The notes beneath the pieces were generated by a model. The model saw nothing but the letters and a program-made list of their open reading frames with translations, did not search any database and was not told the origin of the DNA. A stretch of 5,251 nt of DNA from a bacterium (GTDB lineage: Bacteria > Bacteroidota > Bacteroidia > Bacteroidales > Bacteroidaceae), in NCBI GenBank assembly GCA_004559785.1, contig SFXD01000107.1, positions 1 through 5,251 of the forward strand, written 5' to 3'. How positions within the stretch are numbered: the first letter of the stretch is position 1; each line of letters begins with the position of its first letter. Positions 1 to 5,251 of the stretch are shown one piece after another. A program made the position numbers and the translations under genes.

Positions 1-1
1 G

Positions 2-865
2 TCTGTAACGGGAATCGCACTTATCCTTTTCTTGACGTTTCATGCCTCAATGAACGTTGTTGCGCTAATTAGTGCCAAGGGGTACAACATGATTTGTGAG
101 TTCCTTGGCGCAAATTGGTATGCCGTTGTGGCTACTATTGGTTTGGCTGCCTTGGTAGTTCTGCACTTCATCTTTGCCTTCTGGCTTACAGTACAAAACC
201 GTAAGGCTCGTGGCAACAGCAAGTATGCCGTGACAGACAAGCCGGGCAAGGTGGAACTTGCAAGCCAGAACATGCTTGTCCTTGGTATCATAGTGATACT
301 TGGCATGGGACTTCATCTTTACAACTTCTGGTACAACATGATGTATGCTGAGTTGGTAGGCATAGAGGGTGAGATAGCTCCCACCAATGGCGTAGGCTTC
401 ATTATCAAGACTTTCTCATGTCCTTGCTATACAGCTGTTTATGTCGTATGGCTTGCCGCTTTGTGGTTCCATCTCAATCATGGATTCTGGAGTGCCCTGC
501 AGACCCTTGGCTGGAATGGCAAGGTGTGGTTCGAGCGTTGGAGGTGCATAGGAGCTGCCTACACCACCATCGTAGTACTCATGTTTGCTGCCGTAGCCTT
601 GGTGTTCGCTTCTGGCTACAAGCCTTCCGACTATGACCGGGTTATGCAAGAGCAGGCCATGGAGCAGATGATTAAGGAGGGCGGCTGCCCAATGAAGATG
701 ATGATGCTTGGCAATAAGCCAGGCAAGTGTGGCATGGAGCCAGGAAAGTGTGGCATGAAGCCAGGTAAGTGTGGCAAGAAGGACGGCGCATGCAGCAAGG
801 GAGAGTGCCCTGATGGTGCTGCCTGTGGTGAGGGTCCATGTTGCGGCAAGGGTTGTACTGATTAA
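2..865 (+). CDS. frdC: Fumarate reductase/succinate dehydrogenase cytochrome b subunit (5' end outside window), with Cys-rich C-terminal tail
   Basis: Membrane anchor of the quinol:fumarate reductase complex; it takes electrons from menaquinol and passes them to FrdB. The frame is open to the left edge and already reads SVTGIALILFLTFHASMN at the first codons, which is the first membrane helix, so an N-terminal piece of roughly 10-20 residues is missing. The TTG at 32 is not a real start. Of 287 visible residues, about 1-24, 41-63, 91-113, 143-160 and 184-203 form five hydrophobic helices. Likely heme ligands are His14, His55, His105 and His157 or His160, as in the Wolinella-type diheme subunit. 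Basic residues in the loops after helices 2 and 4 place the N-terminus inside and the C-terminus in the periplasm. Residues from about 205 on are not part of the usual fold: they form a Met/Lys/Gly-rich tail with ten cysteines. It is the first gene of the frdCAB operon, 36 nt before frdA. The family call is secure; the function of the tail is unknown. Confidence 0.95.
   Translation, partial: SVTGIALILFLTFHASMNVVALISAKGYNMICEFLGANWYAVVATIGLAALVVLHFIFAFWLTVQNRKARGNSKYAVTDKPGKVELASQNMLVLGIIVILGMGLHLYNFWYNMMYAELVGIEGEIAPTNGVGFIIKTFSCPCYTAVYVVWLAALWFHLNHGFWSALQTLGWNGKVWFERWRCIGAAYTTIVVLMFAAVALVFASGYKPSDYDRVMQEQAMEQMIKEGGCPMKMMMLGNKPGKCGMEPGKCGMKPGKCGKKDGACSKGECPDGAACGEGPCCGKGCTD
716..778 (+). repeat. 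Three tandem 21-bp repeats inside frdC, encoding 7-residue Cys repeats
   Basis: Three consecutive in-frame units at 716-736, 737-757 and 758-778 encode KPGKCGM, EPGKCGM and KPGKCGK. The DNA units differ at only a few positions, for example the third base of the first Gly codon and the first base of the Lys/Glu codon, which suggests fairly recent duplication. Further Cys/Gly-rich sequence (ACSKGEC, AACGEGPCCGKGC) follows to the stop codon but is not a regular repeat. Confidence 0.9.
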
Positions 866-901
866 TCATATTTATAGTAATCTGAAAAATAGTAATTGAC
901 T

Positions 902-2884
902 ATGGCAAAGACAATAGATTCAAGAATTCCAGAAGGTCCAATAGCAGAGAAGTGGACCAACTATAAGGCACACCAGCGTCTCGTTAATCCCAAGAACAAG
1001 CTCAAACTTGATGTCATCGTGGTTGGTACGGGTCTTGCAGGTGCCAGTGCAGCGGCTTCCCTTGGAGAGATGGGTTTCAATGTATACAATTTCTGCATAC
1101 AGGACAGCCCTCGCCGTGCGCATTCCATAGCAGCCCAGGGAGGCATCAATGCTGCCAAGAACTATCAGAACGATGGAGACTCTGTCTACCGACTGTTCTA
1201 TGACACCGTTAAGGGAGGAGACTATCGTGCTCGCGAGGCCAACGTATATCGCTTGGCAGAGGTGAGCAACAACATCATCGACCAATGCGTGGCACAGGGC
1301 GTACCCTTTGCTCGCGAATATGGCGGCATGCTTGCAAACCGTTCCTTTGGTGGCGCTCAGGTAAGCCGCACGTTCTATGCCAAGGGCCAGACAGGTCAGC
1401 AGTTGCTGCTGGGCGCATACAGCTCTCTGTCGCGCATGGTAAACGCCGGCAAGGTCAAGCTCTATACCCGTTATGAGATGGAGGACGTGGTAATCGTAGA
1501 CGGACGTGCCAGGGGCATTATAGCCAAGAACCTCGTGACTGGCAAACTTGAGCGTTTCAGCGCAAATGCGGTTGTCATTGCCACGGGAGGATACGGCAAT
1601 GCCTACTTCCTCAGCACCAACGCCATGGGATGCAACTGCACTGCTGCAATACAATGCTACCGCAAGGGTGCATACATGGCAAACCCCTCGTATGTACAGA
1701 TACACCCCACCTGCATCCCAGTACACGGCGACAAGCAGTCGAAGCTTACCCTGATGTCAGAGTCGTTGCGTAACGACGGACGTATCTGGGTACCCAAGAA
1801 ACTGGAGGATGCCAAGGCTTTGCAGGCAGGTACAAAGCAGGGATATGAGATACCCGAGGAGGATCGCGACTACTATCTGGAGCGTCGCTATCCTGCTTTC
1901 GGAAACCTTGTACCCCGTGACGTTGCTTCACGTGCTGCCAAGGAGCGTTGCGACAAGGGTTTTGGAGTTAATAATACGGGCCTTGCCGTATTCCTGGACT
2001 TCAGCGAGAGCATCCAACGCCTGGGTATCGACGAGATTCGCCAGCGTTATGGTAACCTCTTCGACATGTACGAGGAGATTACCGATGTCAATCCCGGTGA
2101 ACTTGCCAAGACCGTAGGCAACACGCAATACTATCACCCCATGATGATATTCCCTGCCATACATTATACTATGGGTGGTATCTGGGTAGACTATGAATTG
2201 CAGACATCCATACCAGGACTCTTTGCCATCGGAGAGTGCAACTTCTCTGACCATGGCGCAAACCGACTCGGTGCATCTGCCCTCATGCAGGGATTGGCGG
2301 ATGGATATTTCGTATTGCCCTATACAATACAGAACTACTTGGCAGACCAAGCCATCTGGCCACGACTCAGCACCGACCTGCCTGAGTTTGCCGCTACGGA
2401 GAAGGCCGTCAACGACGAGATAGACCGCCTGATGAACATCAAGGGTAAGCGCAGCGTTGACTCGATACACAAGGAACTGGGCCATATCATGTGGGAGCAT
2501 GTGGGCATGGGGCGTACCAAGGAAGGATTGGAGGAAGGCCTCAAGCTTCTGAAGAAGATTCGCGAGGAGTTCAACACCAACCTCTTCATCCCTGGCACCA
2601 AGGAAGGCCTCAACGTAGAGCTCGACAAGGCAATCCACCTGCGCGACTTCATCCTCATGGGCGAACTCGTGGCATACGACGCCCTGCATCGCGAGGAATC
2701 ATGCGGAGGACATTTCCGTGAAGAGCACCAGACGGAAGAGGGTGAGGCCAAGCGTGACGACGAGAACTTCTTCTACGTAGGATGCTGGGAGTATCAGAAG
2801 AACGACGAAACAGCTCCCGAGCTCATCAAGGAGCCTCTCAACTACGAGATTATCAAGGTGCAGCAGCGTAACTACAAGAACTAA
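902..2884 (+). CDS. frdA: Fumarate reductase/succinate dehydrogenase flavoprotein subunit
   Basis: Catalytic subunit on the cytoplasmic face that reduces fumarate to succinate at a covalently bound FAD; the same fold can work in reverse as succinate dehydrogenase. The 660-residue product has the dinucleotide-binding motif GTGLAG at 42-47 and the flavin-attachment segment AHSIAAQGGINAA with His74 as the expected covalent ligand. Active-site residues recognisable by family context are His268 (HPTC), Arg290 (SLRNDGR, the likely proton donor), His421 (HYTMGG) and Arg455 (GANRLGASAL). The C-terminal domain with GGHFREEHQTEEGEA is typical of the Bacteroidetes branch. I chose ATG 902 (MAKTIDSRIPEGPIAEKW) because it matches the family start; the in-frame TTG at 896 would add only two residues. 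No Shine-Dalgarno is visible. The AT-rich leader carries two copies of ATAGTAAT (874-881 and 889-896). It is co-transcribed with frdC and frdB. In an anaerobic Bacteroidales host, fumarate reduction is the likelier physiological direction. Confidence 0.98.
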   Translation: MAKTIDSRIPEGPIAEKWTNYKAHQRLVNPKNKLKLDVIVVGTGLAGASAAASLGEMGFNVYNFCIQDSPRRAHSIAAQGGINAAKNYQNDGDSVYRLFYDTVKGGDYRAREANVYRLAEVSNNIIDQCVAQGVPFAREYGGMLANRSFGGAQVSRTFYAKGQTGQQLLLGAYSSLSRMVNAGKVKLYTRYEMEDVVIVDGRARGIIAKNLVTGKLERFSANAVVIATGGYGNAYFLSTNAMGCNCTAAIQCYRKGAYMANPSYVQIHPTCIPVHGDKQSKLTLMSESLRNDGRIWVPKKLEDAKALQAGTKQGYEIPEEDRDYYLERRYPAFGNLVPRDVASRAAKERCDKGFGVNNTGLAVFLDFSESIQRLGIDEIRQRYGNLFDMYEEITDVNPGELAKTVGNTQYYHPMMIFPAIHYTMGGIWVDYELQTSIPGLFAIGECNFSDHGANRLGASALMQGLADGYFVLPYTIQNYLADQAIWPRLSTDLPEFAATEKAVNDEIDRLMNIKGKRSVDSIHKELGHIMWEHVGMGRTKEGLEEGLKLLKKIREEFNTNLFIPGTKEGLNVELDKAIHLRDFILMGELVAYDALHREESCGGHFREEHQTEEGEAKRDDENFFYVGCWEYQKNDETAPELIKEPLNYEIIKVQQRNYKN

Positions 2885-2899
2885 ATTTAGGAAATCATT

Positions 2900-3658
2900 A
2901 TGGCAAAGAATATTTCAGTTACAATTAAGTTCTGGAAGCAGAACGGTCCAAAGGAAAAGGGACATTTCGACATTCACGAGTTGAAGAACATTCCAGACGA
3001 CACCTCATTCCTGGAGGCTCTCGACATCATGAACGAGGAACTAATCAATGCAGGCAAGGAGCCCTTCGTATTCGACCACGACTGTCGCGAGGGCATCTGC
3101 GGCATGTGCTCCCTGTACATCAATGGTACGCCGCATGGCAAGACCGAGCGCGGAGCCACAACATGCCAGCTCTACATGCGCAAGTTCAAGGATGGTGAGA
3201 CCATCACCGTCGAGCCATGGCGTTCGGCAGGTTTCCCTGTCATCAAGGATTGCATGGTAGACCGAAACGCCTTTGACAAGATCATGCAGGCTGGTGGATA
3301 TACCAGCATACGTACCGGACAGGCACAGGATGCCAATGCCATACTTATCTCCAAGGAGGCTGCCGACGAGGCAATGGACTGTGCTACATGCATAGGATGC
3401 GGCGCTTGCGTAGCTGCCTGCAAGAATGGTTCTGCCATGCTGTTCGTATCGTCCAAGGTAAGCCAGTTCGCACTCCTGCCACAGGGACAGGTGGAGGCTG
3501 CCAAGCGTGTAAAGGCAATGGTGGCAAAGATGGACGAACTGGGATTTGGCAACTGTACCAACACTCGCGCCTGCGAGGCAGTATGTCCCAAATGTGAGAG
3601 TATCAGCAACATTGCCCGTCTGAATCGCGAGTTCATCAAGGCTAAGCTTGCTGACTGA
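2900..3658 (+). CDS. frdB: Fumarate reductase/succinate dehydrogenase iron-sulfur subunit
   Basis: Electron-transfer subunit linking the FrdC hemes to the FrdA flavin. The 252-residue product has an N-terminal ferredoxin-like domain in which Cys62, Cys67, Cys70 (CREGICGMC) and Cys89 should bind the 2Fe-2S cluster. In the C-terminal domain, CIGCGACVAAC supplies Cys164, Cys167 and Cys170, and with Cys229 these fit the 4Fe-4S site. Cys174, Cys219 and Cys225 fit the 3Fe-4S site, by alignment with the E. coli FrdB pattern C-x2-C-x2-C-x3-C and C-x5-C-x3-C-P. Cys118, Cys161 and Cys232 lie outside these sets. The gene starts 15 nt after the frdA stop, and AGGAA at 2889-2893 sits 6 nt before the ATG, a Shine-Dalgarno-like sequence the other genes lack. 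It is the last gene of the operon, with structured terminator sequence directly downstream. Confidence 0.98.
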   Translation: MAKNISVTIKFWKQNGPKEKGHFDIHELKNIPDDTSFLEALDIMNEELINAGKEPFVFDHDCREGICGMCSLYINGTPHGKTERGATTCQLYMRKFKDGETITVEPWRSAGFPVIKDCMVDRNAFDKIMQAGGYTSIRTGQAQDANAILISKEAADEAMDCATCIGCGACVAACKNGSAMLFVSSKVSQFALLPQGQVEAAKRVKAMVAKMDELGFGNCTNTRACEAVCPKCESISNIARLNREFIKAKLAD

Positions 3659-3677
3659 CCACACTGGTTGCTTCCGG

Positions 3678-3731
3678 ATGCTGACTGGCAATCGGTAGGA
3701 TGCCAATCCTGGTAGCCAGTCGTCAGAGCAT
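3678..3731 (+). other. Bulged stem-loop directly downstream of frdB
   Basis: ATGCT (3678-3682) pairs with AGCAT (3727-3731), and GACTGGC (3683-3689) pairs with GCCAGTC (3715-3721). Together they form a 12-bp stem with a 5-nt bulge (3722-3726) on the 3' side. A smaller hairpin, AGGAT-GCCA-ATCCT (3697-3710), sits inside the loop. No U-run follows (the sequence is TTCTTCACAA). It is more likely a 3'-end-stabilising or accessory structure for frd mRNA than an independent terminator, although it could help termination at the next hairpin. Confidence 0.5.
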
Positions 3732-3741
3732 TCTTCACAAT

Positions 3742-3796
3742 AGAGAGATTCTTCCAGCTTCCAGCAATGTGAAGGTGGGGGAGTCTCTTTCTTTTT
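3742..3796 (+). terminator. Rho-independent terminator of the frdCAB operon
   Basis: AGAGAGATTC (3742-3751) pairs with GAGTCTCTTT (3781-3790) over 10 bp including two G-U pairs. The stem continues inward with TTCC (3752-3755) against GGGG (3777-3780). After one mismatch, CTTC (3758-3761) pairs with GAAG (3771-3774) around a 9-nt loop. CTTTTT (3791-3796) follows, giving the U-rich tract. Orientation fits transcription from frdB; the minus strand has no U-tract after the stem. It ends only 28 nt before the next start codon, so it also lies in what would be the leader of the downstream gene. Confidence 0.85.
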
Positions 3797-3824
3797 ACGA
3801 ACCAATGACCAAAAGCCGTGTAAA

Positions 3825-4949
3825 ATGAAATCCAACACCCAATTGCCCGACCGCCTTGAGTCCCTCGATGCCTTGCGGGGTTTCGACATGTTCTTCATCA
3901 CTGGCGGCGCCTCGTTGCTCGCTTCCATTGCAGGCCTCTTCCCCGACTCAGCCTTCTGGCAGATAGTCTCAAGGCACATGCAGCACGTCCCATGGGATGG
4001 GCTCGTGCACCACGATACCATATTCCCGCTCTTCCTGTTCATTGCAGGCATCTCGTTCCCCTTCTCGCTTGCCAAGCAGCAGGAGCAGGGGCGCAGCAAG
4101 GCCTCCATATACCTCAAGATAGTGCGGCGTGGCATGATGCTCGTGCTGCTCGGCTTGGTATGCAACGGCCTCCTCAGCTTCGAGTTCGCCACATTGCGCT
4201 TTCCCAGTGTGCTTGCACGCATAGGCTTGGCATGGATGTTTGCCGCCATCATCTACACCTCCCTGTGCGACAGGCTCAGGCTCAAGGTTGCTGCCATACC
4301 CCTCATCCTCGTCTCCTACTGGCTCGTGTCGGCCTATGTGCATGTGCCGGGATTGCCTTCGGACATAGACCCGCTCTCCAGGGAGGGCAACATAGCGTGC
4401 TACATCGACCGCACTCTGCTCGGTGCCCACTGCTACCGCCCCGACTACGACCCCGAGGGTATACTCTCCACCTTGCCTGCTATATGTACGGCACTACTGG
4501 GAATGCTGACAGGGGCTTTTGTCAAGTCTGCTGCCCTGACAGCCAACCGCAAGGCTCTCTACCTCCTTTCGGCAGGCGTTGCCATGTCGCTGTTGGGATG
4601 GGCTTGGAACTTCGTCTATCCCATCAACAAGGCACTATGGAGCAGTTCCTTCGTATGTGCCGTGGCAGGTTACTCGCTCATCATGTTTGCCCTGTTCTAT
4701 TACATAATTGACGTGCGTGGATGCCGTCGTTGGGATTTCTACTTCAAGGTAATAGGCATGAACAGCATCACCATATTCATGGCTCCGCGCTTCATCGACT
4801 TCAGGTTCATGCACCACAGGTTGCTGGACGGGTTCTACTCCATGTTGCCCGAGCACCTCTTGCCCATCTTTACCGACCTGGGCTATATGGCAGTGCTGTG
4901 GCTGTTCCTCTACTTCCTATATAGGCAGCGCATCTTCCTCAGGGTATAG
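3825..4949 (+). CDS. HGSNAT/NagX-like membrane acyltransferase (COG4299/DUF5009 type)
   Basis: Integral membrane protein of 374 residues with about ten hydrophobic segments, resembling heparan-alpha-glucosaminide N-acetyltransferase and bacterial NagX proteins. Members of this family are thought to carry an acetyl group from cytosolic acetyl-CoA across the membrane to an amino sugar. Visible signatures are LESLDALRGFDMFFITGG near the N-terminus (11-28), HVPWDG (54-59), TIFPLFLFIAGISFPFSL (65-82), YDPEGILSTLPAI (208-220) and IGMNSITIF near the C-terminus. His54 aligns by context with the catalytic His269 of human HGSNAT (KHASWNG). ATG 3825 is chosen because the product then begins just before the conserved LRGFDMF segment and the length is normal for the family. 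No promoter is recognisable in the 166-nt gap and a strong terminator lies just upstream, so expression is probably by read-through or from a promoter I cannot see. The real substrate is unknown, and there is no pathway link to Frd. The family call is firm; the reaction is inferred. Confidence 0.88.
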   Translation: MKSNTQLPDRLESLDALRGFDMFFITGGASLLASIAGLFPDSAFWQIVSRHMQHVPWDGLVHHDTIFPLFLFIAGISFPFSLAKQQEQGRSKASIYLKIVRRGMMLVLLGLVCNGLLSFEFATLRFPSVLARIGLAWMFAAIIYTSLCDRLRLKVAAIPLILVSYWLVSAYVHVPGLPSDIDPLSREGNIACYIDRTLLGAHCYRPDYDPEGILSTLPAICTALLGMLTGAFVKSAALTANRKALYLLSAGVAMSLLGWAWNFVYPINKALWSSSFVCAVAGYSLIMFALFYYIIDVRGCRRWDFYFKVIGMNSITIFMAPRFIDFRFMHHRLLDGFYSMLPEHLLPIFTDLGYMAVLWLFLYFLYRQRIFLRV

Positions 4950-5028
4950 GACTTCCTGCGGAAACTAACATTCAGATACAACAATACATTATTGAAATGA
5001 GCGAGTTCGGAAGGAGTCTTGCTTTCGT

Positions 5029-5062
5029 TATGCCGAGCGGAGTTAACTCCTGCTATGCCGAG
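5029..5062. repeat. 12-bp palindrome flanked by 9-bp direct repeats in an intergenic spacer
   Basis: TATGCCGAG occurs at 5029-5037 and again at 5054-5062, on either side of the perfect palindrome GGAGTTAACTCC (5039-5050). The unit lies mid-spacer, well upstream of the promoter of the next gene. It could be a dyad binding site, part of an interspersed intergenic repeat, or chance; the sequence alone does not decide. Confidence 0.35.
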
Positions 5063-5111
5063 TCGTGTCTTTTGTCGATGGTCAAAAGTAGAGGAAGACC
5101 GAATGTCAGGT

Positions 5112-5145
5112 CACAAAATCAAAATAGATGCCGATAAATTTTGTG
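5112..5145. promoter_or_regulatory. 8-bp inverted repeat overlapping the -33 element (possible operator)
   Basis: CACAAAAT (5112-5119) and ATTTTGTG (5138-5145) are perfect inverted copies separated by 18 nt. The right arm contains the TTTG used as the -33 element of the downstream promoter. The position suits a repressor site, but the arms are AT-rich and may match by chance. Confidence 0.25.
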
Positions 5146-5170
5146 GTTTCGCATAATTTTTGCATCTTTG
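5140..5170 (+). promoter_or_regulatory. Bacteroidetes-type promoter for the Rpn-like gene
   Basis: TTTG at 5140-5143 (-33 element) and CATCTTTG at 5163-5170 (one mismatch from the -7 consensus TAnnTTTG) are separated by 19 nt, the spacing usual for the primary sigma factor of Bacteroidetes. Transcription would start near 5177, leaving a leader of only about 10 nt before the ATG at 5187. The neighbouring TAATTTTTG (5154-5162) is an imperfect alternative -7 element. Confidence 0.55.
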
Positions 5171-5186
5171 CATAAAAATTGGTGTT

Positions 5187-5251
5187 ATGGAGACAATAGA
5201 GGACAGATACATAAGCCTGCTGACGGACTTCGGCTTCAAGCGCATCTTCGG
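5187..5251 (+). CDS. Rpn/PD-(D/E)XK nuclease family protein, N-terminal fragment cut by window edge
   Basis: The reading frame from ATG 5187 runs to the window end and gives METIEDRYISLLTDFGFKRI followed by F and the start of a Gly codon. The segment DRYISLLTDFGFKRIF resembles the opening of Rpn-type proteins (PD-(D/E)XK nuclease family transposase, TIGR01784/PF12784), which typically begin with a motif such as YINPLTDFGFKKIFG. Rpn proteins of E. coli are nucleases that promote RecA-independent recombination; many paralogues occur in Bacteroidales genomes. The gene has its own promoter and starts a new transcription unit. The catalytic residues and the length lie outside the window, so whether it is intact cannot be judged. 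Confidence 0.72.
   Translation, partial: METIEDRYISLLTDFGFKRIF

Noticed and set aside
32..34. TTG as the start of frdC
   Set aside because: The frame is open upstream to the window edge and encodes the conserved first part of helix 1, so the true start lies outside the window.
631..849. Minus-strand frame with repeated HLPG motifs opposite the frdC tail
   Set aside because: Its repeats simply reflect the 21-bp repeats of frdC read on the other strand.
896..898. TTG as the start of frdA
   Set aside because: The ATG two codons downstream matches the family N-terminus MAK and is the more usual start codon.
920..1726. 268-codon minus-strand frame opposite frdA
   Set aside because: It is a shadow of the codon pattern of frdA, with no domain and no promoter or initiation context.
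1928..2689. 253-codon minus-strand frame opposite frdA
   Set aside because: It lies entirely within the conserved frdA coding region and has no recognisable product.
3041..4252. 403-codon open frame on the minus strand, the longest antisense ORF
   Set aside because: It crosses most of frdB, the terminator gap and the start of the acyltransferase, all supported by strong protein families on the plus strand. Its product is low-complexity and unrecognisable.
3992..4711. 239-codon plus-strand frame inside the acyltransferase gene
   Set aside because: It is in the +1 frame relative to the acyltransferase, and the product is His/Cys/Arg-rich nonsense; the acyltransferase frame has clear family motifs.
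4953..4963. Small hairpin TTCC-TGC-GGAA just after the acyltransferase stop as a terminator
   Set aside because: The stem is only 4 bp, the loop is 3 nt and no U-tract follows.
5069..5088. CTTTTG/CAAAAG inverted repeat in the spacer
   Set aside because: A 6-bp AT-rich stem with an 8-nt loop is expected by chance in such sequence, and it lacks a following U-run.
1..5251. CRISPR array, tRNA, rRNA, or insertion sequence ends
   Set aside because: No spaced repeats, cloverleaf-like segments, rRNA-like sequence or transposase with terminal inverted repeats could be seen.

Overview
The window looks like a chromosomal segment from an anaerobic Bacteroidales bacterium, most likely Prevotella/Segatella or a close relative. 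The fumarate reductase genes run in the order cytochrome b, flavoprotein, iron-sulfur protein, and their sequences match what I recall of Bacteroides/Prevotella FrdCAB. The one convincing promoter is of the Bacteroidetes type (TTTG, then about 19 nt, then TAnnTTTG-like), and Shine-Dalgarno sequences are mostly absent. The genus is inferred from remembered family sequences, not from a search.

Layout. Positions 2-865 hold the 3' part of frdC (diheme cytochrome b membrane anchor, 5' end outside the window). Positions 902-2884 hold frdA (flavoprotein) and 2900-3658 hold frdB (iron-sulfur protein). Gaps of 36 and 15 nt and a shared strand indicate one operon. The 166-nt gap at 3659-3824 contains two consecutive stem-loops; the second is a strong intrinsic terminator with a U-rich tract. 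Positions 3825-4949 encode a polytopic membrane acyltransferase of the COG4299/DUF5009 type, related to heparan-alpha-glucosaminide N-acetyltransferase and NagX. The 237-nt spacer at 4950-5186 holds a 12-bp palindrome between two 9-bp direct repeats, an unassigned 46-codon ORF, an inverted repeat and a Bacteroidetes promoter. That promoter drives a gene cut by the right edge (5187 onward), whose first 21 residues look like an Rpn/PD-(D/E)XK family nuclease.

How the genes work together. FrdC takes electrons from reduced menaquinone through two hemes. FrdB relays them through its 2Fe-2S, 4Fe-4S and 3Fe-4S clusters. FrdA reduces fumarate to succinate at its covalently bound FAD. This is the terminal step of anaerobic respiration and succinate production in Bacteroidales. 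The acyltransferase and the Rpn-like gene have no evident functional link to Frd; the acyltransferase probably modifies or salvages amino sugars at the cell envelope.

Most of the window is ordinary core metabolism, and I see no new defence or mobile system. The best lead is the C-terminus of FrdC. After the fifth membrane helix it carries a long Cys/Met/Gly/Lys-rich tail with ten cysteines, including three tandem 7-residue repeats encoded by a 21-bp DNA repeat. The positive-inside rule places this tail in the periplasm.
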